From Oxynema aestuarii AP17 (GTDB lineage Bacteria; Cyanobacteriota; Cyanobacteriia; Cyanobacteriales; Laspinemataceae), in assembly GCF_012295525.1 (NCBI RefSeq), contig NZ_CP051167.1:3951501-4015500 (forward strand): a stretch of DNA of 64,000 nucleotides, read 5' to 3'. Position 1 is the stretch's first letter. Each line of letters opens with the position of its first letter. Both the position numbers and the translations under genes were made by a program. The notes beneath the pieces were generated by a model that was not told the DNA's origin, did no database searches, and saw only the letters and a program-made list of their open reading frames with translations. Below, piece by piece: positions 57,000 to 64,000 of this stretch.

Positions 57000-57800
57000 A
57001 TGATCGACTCGAATTATAATTTTTGTTTTTCAACCTTGGCTTTGGGAGAAACATATCGGGGATTAGCCCGGGAATTGATCGGAGATTTAGAAAAATATTG
57101 TCCTGCGGTTTCTTTATATATTTACACGGACAATCCTCAATTTTTTAGCGGTAAATATGGAATCAAAATTTTTGGTTTCAAACATCGAAAAAAAGGGATT
57201 TTACATTGCTATCACGACAAACGTTTTGTCATTGAAAAGGCGTTGGTTGACTTTGCAACAGTTATCCATATTGATGCGGATAGTCGCATTGTCAATCCCG
57301 TAGAGGCGATCGAGTTTCCGCCGGGAATTACGGGAAATCACGAAAATTTAATCGAACACGTGACCCGAGACAATCCCCAGCAATTAAAATATATGCAAAA
57401 GTTAGCCGATAAACTCGATCTTGATTTAGAAAAAGTCGATTGGATTGGCGAATCTGCGTTCGTCGTTCGCCGGGATTTCGGTAAAGAAATCGAGTTTGTT
57501 AAAACTTGGGGGGAAATTGGCACTTATTTAGAATTGCATGGAATTCACTCCGGTAGTGGAAATGCGATCGGTTTGGCGGCGGCGAAGGTCGGATGGCAAG
57601 TCGATCGAAATGAAAATTGGCAAAACTTGACTCAAGCTATTCAAAATTTAGAGACATCTCGTAAAAACTCATCTCCTCCTTTATTCGAGAATTTCAAACA
57701 ACGTTTAGATTATTATTACCGCTTGAATACAACTCGCTTAACTGCGGCGATCGAGAATTTTGATTTTTATTATGGATCGAATACAAATGATTCAAAATAG
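57000..57800 (+). CDS. Glycosyltransferase-like protein, third gene of the cluster
   Basis: This 266-aa protein is unlike its two neighbours in sequence. It shares the layout, with an N-terminal strand-helix part (NFCFSTLALGETYRGLAREL) and a DxD motif in VIHIDADSRIV (~96). GIHSGSGNAIGLAAAKVGW is a likely donor or acceptor loop. It begins 29 bp after the second gene on the same strand. The family is not certain. A short AT-rich stretch and gene remnants follow, so it marks the right end of the conserved block. Confidence 0.7.
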   Translation: MIDSNYNFCFSTLALGETYRGLARELIGDLEKYCPAVSLYIYTDNPQFFSGKYGIKIFGFKHRKKGILHCYHDKRFVIEKALVDFATVIHIDADSRIVNPVEAIEFPPGITGNHENLIEHVTRDNPQQLKYMQKLADKLDLDLEKVDWIGESAFVVRRDFGKEIEFVKTWGEIGTYLELHGIHSGSGNAIGLAAAKVGWQVDRNENWQNLTQAIQNLETSRKNSSPPLFENFKQRLDYYYRLNTTRLTAAIENFDFYYGSNTNDSK

Positions 57801-57869
57801 AGAGTGATGGTCTAGAGAAACATAAAATTAGAGATCTCTTTCAAGCTTGCTATCAACTAGCAAAACCTT

Positions 57870-58052
57870 ATGATTGTTTGTAAATCCGATGCTAAATGCA
57901 GCTTGAAATTGACTCGCATGAAACGCGAGTTAGAAGTTCTCTTCGGACGTCAGGTGGATTTACTCACGGGACAGGCGATCGCTCAACGTCACAATTGGAT
58001 CCGACGGGCAAATATTTTAGAATCGGCTAAACAGATTTATTGTCTTCAGTAA
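57870..58052 (+). pseudogene. Remnant of a minimal nucleotidyltransferase (MNT antitoxin type), C-terminal part
   Basis: Only 60 codons remain. RELEVLFGRQVDLLTGQAI and HNWIRRANILESAKQIY match the C-terminal end of MNT-domain proteins that pair with HEPN toxins. The catalytic N-terminal part (the GSxARG motif and metal-binding Asp pair) is missing. No HEPN gene is adjacent. It is best read as a broken toxin-antitoxin gene at the border of an AT-rich accessory segment. Confidence 0.65.
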
Positions 58053-58184
58053 AATAAATTTTTACAATCTTTCTAAAGCTCATGAGCTAGATCTTAGAAA
58101 CGTGATTCTCGCTTAAGCGGGAATTACGTCATATCATAGTATCTCATTATAGTGAAATCTATAATTAAATAGCATAAAATGTAG

Positions 58185-59765
58185 TCACTGACATAGTTCT
58201 ATTGCTTTGTTGCAAAGTAACTCAGCTCTTTTCTTTAAAAAAGTATTGAAATCATCATTTAACATTTCCGTTATAGAACAAAAATTGCTTTCTAGTATTT
58301 TTTCTCGTTCTCCTACATCTTTGGACATTTTGTTCTGGCAGTAATCACTTGGTGGGCTGTCTTTTATGGTATTATTATCACTTCGAGAAAGCATACAAAA
58401 GTTTGCCAGACAATTAATATCTTTTTTATCGCAACGTTTCCTTTCTAAATATGCTTTAGGAAAAATGTGGTGAAATTCGTTTTTATTGCCTTTAGAAAGT
58501 ACATCAGTGAGAGTAATCTTACTACTTGAAATCATATTTAATGGTTCATTTTGTGCTAACAACAAAATGAAAGTTCTTGTGGCAATTGAGGACATGTAAA
58601 ACCTGGTATTTAAAAAATAAGTTGGTTCTATTGTTACTGAAAAGTTACCAAGTTCACTTGGGTTGCCATTTTTAAGTTTTTCTACTTCTTGTAAATCGGT
58701 ATCAGCTACTTTTACTCCTCCTCTAGAATATCTTTGAGAAAAACAAGAACGCCAAAACCACCTAATTAGAATTGTACATTGTTCACTAGAGAGAGGATAT
58801 TCTTTGCTTGAAGAGGCAAAAAAGCATGTAAGAACAACTAAAATATTTTCCATTGGTAAAAGCTTAATAGAAAAAATATTAAAGTTGACCTTTAAAAAAT
58901 CAATAGCATTAAAAATTCCATTCTTGATTTTCTCAAACTCCTGTCTTACTGTATCTCCTGGCAAATCGAGGAAAGCTTCTGGATTTACACTGCTCATAAT
59001 AGCAGCAGAACAGCATTTTAAGAGTAAATCCGAACCTATATCTTTAAATCCAAATGATTCTAATTCTTCAGAAAGCTCTTTAAACTGTTCTTGTAAATCA
59101 AATTCTTCACTCCAGTTCCAGACAGACAATAAATCAAAGGTATTTAAATCTATTTTTTGTCTATTAATTCTTTCAAAAACTGTTGCCACATACTTTTTTT
59201 CTTCATTTTCAAATCGTTCAATTGGTATTCTAGCTTTCTGAAATCTATCAACTAAACCATCTATTTTTTCAGCTAGATCTTCATCTAGACTTCGAGTAGC
59301 TTTCCTATACTTGGAACTATTAAAAACATATTTTAAGGGAAAGAATTTATTTGTATCGTAGTTTTCGGAATCCTCCAAATACTTAAAGGGAACAGTATCT
59401 TCACTTTCTATCTCAAAAAATAAATTTGTCCAGTTGGTTTCTTGATTTTCTTCAGGAGAGAGTGTATTTTGAAAAATACCGAAAATGGACGTAATTCTCT
59501 GTTGACCATCTAAAACATAATCTATTGGATACTCTAGATCGCTATTTAGTAATTTGTATGGCCCTAAATTCCTTTCTGTACGTAATGGATTCTTAGTTCT
59601 CCAAAGTAATATAGAACCAAAAGGAAAACCCCTATAAATACTATCTATAAAGTAAGATACTCTATTTTGCTCCCAAACAAATCCTCTTTGAAAAGAAGGA
59701 ATTCTGATTCTTCCACGTTGGATATCTTGAATTAAGTCGTTAATAAAATAGTAAGTTTCAGCCAT
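58185..59765 (-). CDS. DUF262 domain-containing protein with C-terminal HNH-type nuclease region
   Basis: This 526-aa protein has a DUF262 N-terminus (IPSFQRGFVWEQNRVSYFID at ~22-41, DGQQR at 86-90), a ParB-like NTPase fold. Its C-terminal part has NEFHHIFPKAYLER (~430) and NCLANFCMLSRSDNNTIKDS, the His-His and Asn pattern of DUF1524/HNH nucleases. This layout is known from GmrSD-type modification-dependent enzymes and from SspE, which act against phages with modified DNA or with DNA phosphorothioation. No modification genes are nearby. The gene is far more AT-rich than its neighbours and lacks HIP1 sites, which points to transfer. Start ATG at 59765. Confidence 0.85.
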   Translation of the reverse strand: MAETYYFINDLIQDIQRGRIRIPSFQRGFVWEQNRVSYFIDSIYRGFPFGSILLWRTKNPLRTERNLGPYKLLNSDLEYPIDYVLDGQQRITSIFGIFQNTLSPEENQETNWTNLFFEIESEDTVPFKYLEDSENYDTNKFFPLKYVFNSSKYRKATRSLDEDLAEKIDGLVDRFQKARIPIERFENEEKKYVATVFERINRQKIDLNTFDLLSVWNWSEEFDLQEQFKELSEELESFGFKDIGSDLLLKCCSAAIMSSVNPEAFLDLPGDTVRQEFEKIKNGIFNAIDFLKVNFNIFSIKLLPMENILVVLTCFFASSSKEYPLSSEQCTILIRWFWRSCFSQRYSRGGVKVADTDLQEVEKLKNGNPSELGNFSVTIEPTYFLNTRFYMSSIATRTFILLLAQNEPLNMISSSKITLTDVLSKGNKNEFHHIFPKAYLERKRCDKKDINCLANFCMLSRSDNNTIKDSPPSDYCQNKMSKDVGEREKILESNFCSITEMLNDDFNTFLKKRAELLCNKAIELCQ

Positions 59766-60119
59766 AATCTATTTCTATTCAGTTGACAGCATTTTTTGAT
59801 AAGACCGTTTACACTCAAAGACTTAGATTTTTTGTGTCATGGCTATGATAATTGTTATTTCGCTTCCCCATCAACTATTAAGGGTAACATCAACAAGAAT
59901 CTATGCGTTTCTCGCTCAAGGTAAACATATTATTGCGAAATTGAGACAATTATAATATCGCAAATACTGTTTTTTGGGTAGACAGAACATATATATCATA
60001 CATTCCGACTTGAAATCAAGGTGATTTGATCGACACTTTTTAGAAAAGTTAAAATAATTAAAAAAACATCAATTTTTGTACATTTTTGTATAAAATAATT
60101 ACATATTAACACCTCATCC
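59766..60119. other. AT-rich region upstream of the DUF262 gene
   Basis: These 354 bp are strongly AT-rich and lack HIP1 sites, like the DUF262 gene itself. No open frame of note is present. The stretch TTGTACATTTTTGTATAAAAT near 60077-60097 may hold a promoter for the short gene to the right. Confidence 0.45.
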
Positions 60120-60224
60120 ATGAAAAGAATTAGATATAGTAAAGATGTAGATGTTTTACTCATCGAACTGTCAGAAGATCCGATCGCCTATGCAGAAGAG
60201 GAAAGATCGGTCATTCTCCTTTAA
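60120..60224 (+). pseudogene. Short DUF2283-like reading frame, probably truncated
   Basis: This 34-codon frame starts at ATG 60120 (MKRIRYSKDVDVLLIELSED, then PIAYAEEERSVILL) and matches the first half of small DUF2283 proteins of about 65-75 aa. The second half, usually containing a VDYD-type motif, is missing because of the stop at 60222-60224. DUF2283 genes often sit beside toxin genes such as DUF4258 or BrnT-type ones. Here none remains, so this is likely another remnant in the accessory segment. Confidence 0.55.
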
Positions 60225-60322
60225 CCAATATTTCTCGAAAGCAGTCCTCGCCGATCTGATGTCAACGGTTGAAGTCTCGTAAATTCAGCCCGATCGCCCG
60301 TCCCGGGACTCCTCCGGATGGC

Positions 60323-60347
60323 TATATTCAAATTTTGAATATATAAT
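60323..60347 (+). promoter_or_regulatory. Palindromic operator and -10 box of the padR operon
   Basis: TATATTCAAA-T-TTTGAATATA is a perfect 21-bp palindrome (60323-60343), overlapped at its right end by TATAAT (60342-60347). It lies about 30 bp before the padR start. A symmetric site on the -10 box suggests autorepression by the PadR dimer. PadR operators are typically such ATxxA-rich palindromes. Confidence 0.7.
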
Positions 60348-60375
60348 GGAAGAATAGAGATCCCCCCCTGCGTCT

Positions 60376-60714
60376 ATGGCGAACCGGAAAGCAGACGACC
60401 CCCTCAATCTGACCTTGACCGAAGAAGCGATCCTCAATGCACTGATGTTTCGCGAACGCTACGGTTTGGAGATTATGAACGCGATCGCCCAAGCGAGTCA
60501 CGGCGATCGCACGATCGGTTTTAGTTCCCTTTACCCGACCTTACGCAAACTCGAAAAACGCGGTTTCGTGACCTCCCGATGGGGGGACGAACGACCCGAC
60601 GAAACCACGGGCGCCCGCAGGCGTTACTACAAAATCACGGGTTCCGGGATCCGGGCGATCGAGAAAAAACAAGCGTTTCTCAAAACGTTACAAGACTTAA
60701 ACCCCGCATTTTGA
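60376..60714 (+). CDS. PadR family transcriptional regulator
   Basis: This 112-aa winged-helix repressor has the PadR core: LTLTEEAILNALMFRERYGLEIMNAI forms the first helices (positions ~13-38), and FSSLYPTLRKLEKRGFVTSRW is the recognition helix and wing start. The sequence ARRRYYKITGSGIRAIEKK completes the wing. A C-terminal helix (~90-110) would serve for dimerisation. It is followed after 12 bp by a small membrane-protein gene, the usual PadR-partner arrangement. Start ATG at 60376, behind the palindrome at 60323-60343. Confidence 0.92.
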   Translation: MANRKADDPLNLTLTEEAILNALMFRERYGLEIMNAIAQASHGDRTIGFSSLYPTLRKLEKRGFVTSRWGDERPDETTGARRRYYKITGSGIRAIEKKQAFLKTLQDLNPAF

Positions 60715-60726
60715 GGTTGTTTCACC

Positions 60727-61233
60727 ATGTCGAGACGGTTTCGCAATCCCCATCCGATCGCCCGATTCGTGCAAAGACTGGCGCGATCGCTCCTGTATTT
60801 GTTCGGCGAACTGACTATATATCTCACAATATTGGCGGTAACCGCGCTGTTGGTCGCTTGGGGACTATCGGTAAAAATCGCCCTAGGAATAGGTATAACC
60901 TTAAGCGGCTTGGTAGCAATCGTGAGTTTTTGGGCTTACCGACAACACCGACTCGCGATCGGGCGATCGCGCGATCGCGACGCCCCGAGCTTGCACGGTG
61001 ACGTAAAATTCGCCGACTGGATCGCCCAAACCCTTGCCCGCAAAGCTCCTCGGGAGTGGGAAGAATATCAAGATTGGCTGCATGACATCCTCCTTGCCCG
61101 TCGGCAAATGCTCGACGAGGGCGATCGCCCCTGGCAAGTCACCGCCCTCACTTACGGGCGACTAATAGCACTTTGTGTTACAGTCGCCCGGATTAAACTG
61201 CGACGCTGGGCAATGCTCCTACAGAGACGGTAG
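60727..61233 (+). CDS. Small membrane protein co-transcribed with padR
   Basis: This 168-aa protein has two adjacent hydrophobic segments (about 30-70, ELTIYLTILAVTALLVAWGL and KIALGIGITLSGLVAIVSFW). A cytoplasmic C-terminal domain with charged helices follows (PREWEEYQDWLHDILLARR). I do not recognise a named family. It starts 12 bp after padR, so the two form an operon, and PadR probably controls its amount. Such two-helix proteins are often linked to membrane stress or transport, but nothing in the sequence settles this. Confidence 0.7.
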   Translation: MSRRFRNPHPIARFVQRLARSLLYLFGELTIYLTILAVTALLVAWGLSVKIALGIGITLSGLVAIVSFWAYRQHRLAIGRSRDRDAPSLHGDVKFADWIAQTLARKAPREWEEYQDWLHDILLARRQMLDEGDRPWQVTALTYGRLIALCVTVARIKLRRWAMLLQRR

Positions 61234-61259
61234 GCGATCGCCCCTCGCACAAATCGCGA

Positions 61260-62153
61260 TTAGTCGGACTTCGTCGCCGCATCTACAATCAATTTCCGCG
61301 CTACGGTTTGGATTCCCGTATGCTCGTAATAATTGGTGGTTTGATCTAAAAAAGCGGCGACAAAATCGAGATTATCGTCGGTAAATTGAATAAATTGTCC
61401 GAGGCGACTGGAGATTTTTTGAGGGGTTACACCAGTCTTGGCCACTAACCCATTCATCCAGCCTTGAACCGAGTTAAATCCTTGAGTAATAAAGCCAAAC
61501 TTATCGGAATTACTACTGCCGGGAATGGCATTATTTACGGCTAAAAATACTGGATTGCTCGCCACTACACTCGCATCTGAATTGTCGATAATGCTGTGAA
61601 CCTTGCCGAGAAAGTCAGGGCCTAATGGAACCAAAGCATCGAGGCAAACTAAAGCATTCATCCGCATTAAGGCCGCATCTTGGTAGTTGTTGGTCAACGC
61701 ACTGGCAAACTCGCGGGGATTCGGCTGCGGAATGCCGTTGAGCTTGCAATAGGCAATGACTTCAACGGCCAGTTTTAGGATCAGATCGACACTTTGAGTT
61801 TGGTCTGCTTTCGGGGTAATTTTGCTTAAAAAGGATAAAAAGCCAATTTTTTCGCCAACTTTATTGGCTAAAGCCGCCGCAGCCATTGCCGTGTCTGCTT
61901 TATCGATGGTTTGATAAAGTTTGACGGCAGTTTGATAACCATTTTTGGGATCGTTATAGAGGGCGATCGCGCGATCGCGGATTTTGGCGATTTTCTTCGG
62001 CTTCGTTTTGCCCGTCACCGCAACAATAGTGTTGTCAAATCCGACGATATTTTCCCACTGACCGGGCATTAAATAATCGACAGCTTTCAAAACTTTAACG
62101 GTAATATTATCCGTCGGCAATCCGTCAACTAACTCGACGATCGATTTGTCCAC
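61260..62153 (-). CDS. Conserved protein of unknown function, helical
   Basis: This 297-aa protein lacks signal and membrane segments and is predicted mostly helical. Stretches such as AVKLYQTIDKADTAMAAAAL and DLILKLAVEVIAYCKLNG support this. Amphipathic helices occur throughout. No catalytic motif was seen and I do not recognise the family. Start ATG at 62153; the gene is convergent with the PadR operon, 26 bp from its end, and divergent from ilvA. Regular coding character and good start support a real gene. Confidence 0.6.
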   Translation of the reverse strand: MDKSIVELVDGLPTDNITVKVLKAVDYLMPGQWENIVGFDNTIVAVTGKTKPKKIAKIRDRAIALYNDPKNGYQTAVKLYQTIDKADTAMAAAALANKVGEKIGFLSFLSKITPKADQTQSVDLILKLAVEVIAYCKLNGIPQPNPREFASALTNNYQDAALMRMNALVCLDALVPLGPDFLGKVHSIIDNSDASVVASNPVFLAVNNAIPGSSNSDKFGFITQGFNSVQGWMNGLVAKTGVTPQKISSRLGQFIQFTDDNLDFVAAFLDQTTNYYEHTGIQTVARKLIVDAATKSD

Positions 62154-62383
62154 AACGGGAACCTCTTGTTAGGGAAAGACAATGGTTTAATTGTATCGAA
62201 ATTTGGGGCGATCGCCTCGGGTTCGATCTTGAAAATTAACAATAACAACCATTATTATTTATCGATAAATCCTCGGTTAATCCGATCGCTATTGAAGCCG
62301 CCCGCGAGATCGCCCCTACAGAAAAACACCTTCGTGACGTAAAATAAATCTCCATCCGCTTTTTGCACTCGCCCTCAACCGCC

Positions 62384-63895
62384 ATGTACTCTGATTATCT
62401 CACCCGAATTCTCAACGCTCGCGTTTACGACGTCGCGCAAGAATCGCCCTTAGAATACGCGCCGAATTTGTCCGCGCGCCTGCACAATCAACTGCTCCTC
62501 AAACGGGAAGACATGCAATCGGTGTTTTCCTTTAAATTGCGCGGCGCCTACAACAAAATGGCCCAATTGCCGCCGGATTTGCTCGCTCAAGGGGTGATTG
62601 CGGCGTCGGCGGGCAACCACGCCCAAGGGGTAGCCCTCGGCGCCTCGCGCTTGGGAACCCGCGCCATCATTGTCATGCCCGTGACCACGCCCCAGGTGAA
62701 GGTCGATGCGGTCAACGCCCGTGGCGGCGAGGTCGTCCTGCACGGCGAGACCTATGACGACGCCTATGCATACGCCCGCCAGCTCGAAAGTGAGAAAGGA
62801 ATGACCTTCATTCACCCGTTTGACGACCCCGACGTGATCGCCGGACAGGGAACAATTGGTATGGAGATTTTACGCCAGTATCAAAAACCGATTCACGCGA
62901 TTTTCGTCGCTATTGGCGGTGGGGGCTTGATTGCGGGGGTGGCGGCGTATGTCAAGCGTTTGCGCCCGGAAATTAAGGTGATCGGGGTCGAACCCGTGGA
63001 TGCGGACGCCATGCACCAATCGCTCAAAGCCGGATATCGCGTGCGTTTGCCGCAAGTCGGGTTATTTGCGGACGGCGTGGCGGTGCGATCGGTCGGCAAA
63101 GAAACATTCCGTCTGTGCCAGCAGTATATTGACGATATTATCTTAGTGGGTACGGACGATACTTGTGCGGCGATTAAAGATGTTTTTGAGGATACAAGAT
63201 CGATTGTAGAACCTGCCGGGGCTTTGGCGATCGCCGGGGCCAAAGCCTATGTGGAACGGGAGCAAATTGAGGGACAAACTTTAGTGGCGATCGCCTGCGG
63301 GGCAAATATGAATTTCGATCGCCTCCGGTTTGTCGCCGAACGGGCGGAATTGGGGGAACGTCGCGAGGCAATTTTTGCCGTTACCATTCCCGAAACTCCC
63401 GGCAGTTTGCGTAAATTTGGCGAATGTATTGGCAAGCGCAATTTAACTGAATTTAACTATCGCATTGCCGACGAAAAAGAAGCGCATATTTTTGTCGGAA
63501 TGCAAATTCAAAACCGCGCCGATGCCGCCAAAATGGTAGAAACTTTTCAAGCCAATGGCTTTAAAACCATCGATTTAACCGACGACGAATTGACGAAACT
63601 GCACTTGCGTCACATGGTCGGCGGGCGATCGCCCCTCGCCCACAACGAGTTAATTTATCGGTTTGAATTTCCCGAACGTCCCGGGGCTTTATTGAAATTT
63701 GTCAGTTCGATGAGCCGCAATTGGAATATTAGTTTATTCCATTATCGCAATAACGGTTCGGACTACGGACGGATTGTGGTAGGAATGCAGGTTCCCCCGG
63801 AAGAAATGGAAGAATGGCAGGCGTTTCTGAATTCGTTGGATTATCGCTATTGGGACGAAAATCAAAATCCAGCCTATAAGTTATTTTTGGCGTAA
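62384..63895 (+). CDS. ilvA: Threonine ammonia-lyase, biosynthetic
   Basis: The protein has 503 aa from the ATG at 62384 (MYSDYLTRILNARVYDV). An in-frame TTG at 62363 would add seven residues not seen in the family. This PLP enzyme turns threonine into 2-oxobutyrate, the first step of isoleucine synthesis. The Schiff-base Lys is in SVFSFKLRGAYNKM. GGGGLIAGVAAYVK binds the phosphate. Two C-terminal ACT-like domains (~330-400 and ~425-500) mark the isoleucine-inhibited, valine-activated biosynthetic form. Length is typical. Confidence 0.95.
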   Translation: MYSDYLTRILNARVYDVAQESPLEYAPNLSARLHNQLLLKREDMQSVFSFKLRGAYNKMAQLPPDLLAQGVIAASAGNHAQGVALGASRLGTRAIIVMPVTTPQVKVDAVNARGGEVVLHGETYDDAYAYARQLESEKGMTFIHPFDDPDVIAGQGTIGMEILRQYQKPIHAIFVAIGGGGLIAGVAAYVKRLRPEIKVIGVEPVDADAMHQSLKAGYRVRLPQVGLFADGVAVRSVGKETFRLCQQYIDDIILVGTDDTCAAIKDVFEDTRSIVEPAGALAIAGAKAYVEREQIEGQTLVAIACGANMNFDRLRFVAERAELGERREAIFAVTIPETPGSLRKFGECIGKRNLTEFNYRIADEKEAHIFVGMQIQNRADAAKMVETFQANGFKTIDLTDDELTKLHLRHMVGGRSPLAHNELIYRFEFPERPGALLKFVSSMSRNWNISLFHYRNNGSDYGRIVVGMQVPPEEMEEWQAFLNSLDYRYWDENQNPAYKLFLA

Positions 63896-64000
63896 AACTG
63901 AGGACAAATAGGGAACATTCTGCGACGGGCGATCGGCCTTTTTTTAGGGTGATCGCTCTTGTTATTGACGAAGGCAGCTAAATTGAATGAAACTCGTTAC
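63896..64000. other. Right end of the window, no gene supported
   Basis: These 105 bp lie downstream of ilvA and contain a T-run (63942-63947) but no clear stem before it. No start of a further gene is evident before the edge. Confidence 0.4.

Overview
The window looks like chromosomal DNA from a filamentous, Oscillatoriales-type cyanobacterium. The HIP1 octamer GCGATCGC occurs throughout, both in genes and between them. The gene set is cyanobacterial: a CpcS/CpeS-type phycobiliprotein lyase, a CPP1-like protein, the GSA aminomutase HemL, a ferrochelatase with a C-terminal chlorophyll-binding-like helix, fused HisIE, the archaeal/cyanobacterial form of CobT, and two Npun_R2821/R2823-type proteins. 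The species cannot be named from the sequence alone.

Layout. 1-3.7 kb: rRNA operon on the minus strand (16S, tRNA-Ile, tRNA-Ala, 5' half of 23S) with promoter, processing stem and boxA/boxB. 3.9-14 kb: M23 peptidase with a Pro/Glu repeat, birA, pgeF, a CPP1-like gene, clpC, a small lipoprotein and an EI24-family membrane protein. 14.3-17 kb: a CHASE-domain adenylate cyclase gene split near its 5' end by a complete IS1-family element. 17.5-24.8 kb: hisIE, a glycosyltransferase-like gene, hemL, a TnpB gene, a TPR-trypsin protein and ribE. 25-35 kb: bifunctional nuclease, aldo/keto reductase with ferredoxin motifs, a substrate-binding lipoprotein, a phycobiliprotein lyase, cobT overlapping a DUF2232 gene, a universal stress protein and a Crp-family regulator. 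35.7-46 kb: a very acidic coiled-coil protein followed by an Hsp70-like protein, then a sugar transferase, pgsA, argJ and gatB. 46-50 kb: a tight three-gene module of coiled-coil protein, envelope-spanning roadblock-like/BON/OmpA protein and Ras-like GTPase. 50-57.8 kb: methyltransferase, hemH, DUF4126 protein, gdhA and three glycosyltransferase-like genes. 57.8-60.3 kb: an AT-rich accessory island with a DUF262-HNH protein flanked by remnants of toxin-antitoxin-type genes. 60.3-64 kb: a PadR regulator with its membrane-protein partner, an unknown gene and ilvA.

Functional themes. Tetrapyrrole and light harvesting are represented by hemL, hemH, the CPP1-like gene, the bilin lyase and cobT. 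Amino-acid and nitrogen metabolism are represented by gdhA, argJ, hisIE and ilvA. Envelope work is represented by the M23 peptidase, PgeF, the OmpA-GTPase module, PgsA and the sugar transferase. cAMP signalling may link the cyclase with the Crp-type regulator.

The most unusual items are five. (1) The GTPase/roadblock-like/OmpA module. (2) The frame-preserving IS1 insertion that gives the cyclase a new N-terminus. (3) Two similar intergenic elements that resemble a small RNA with its own terminator. (4) A hairpin repeat that sits in frame inside two neighbouring genes and also between genes. (5) The DUF262-HNH island.
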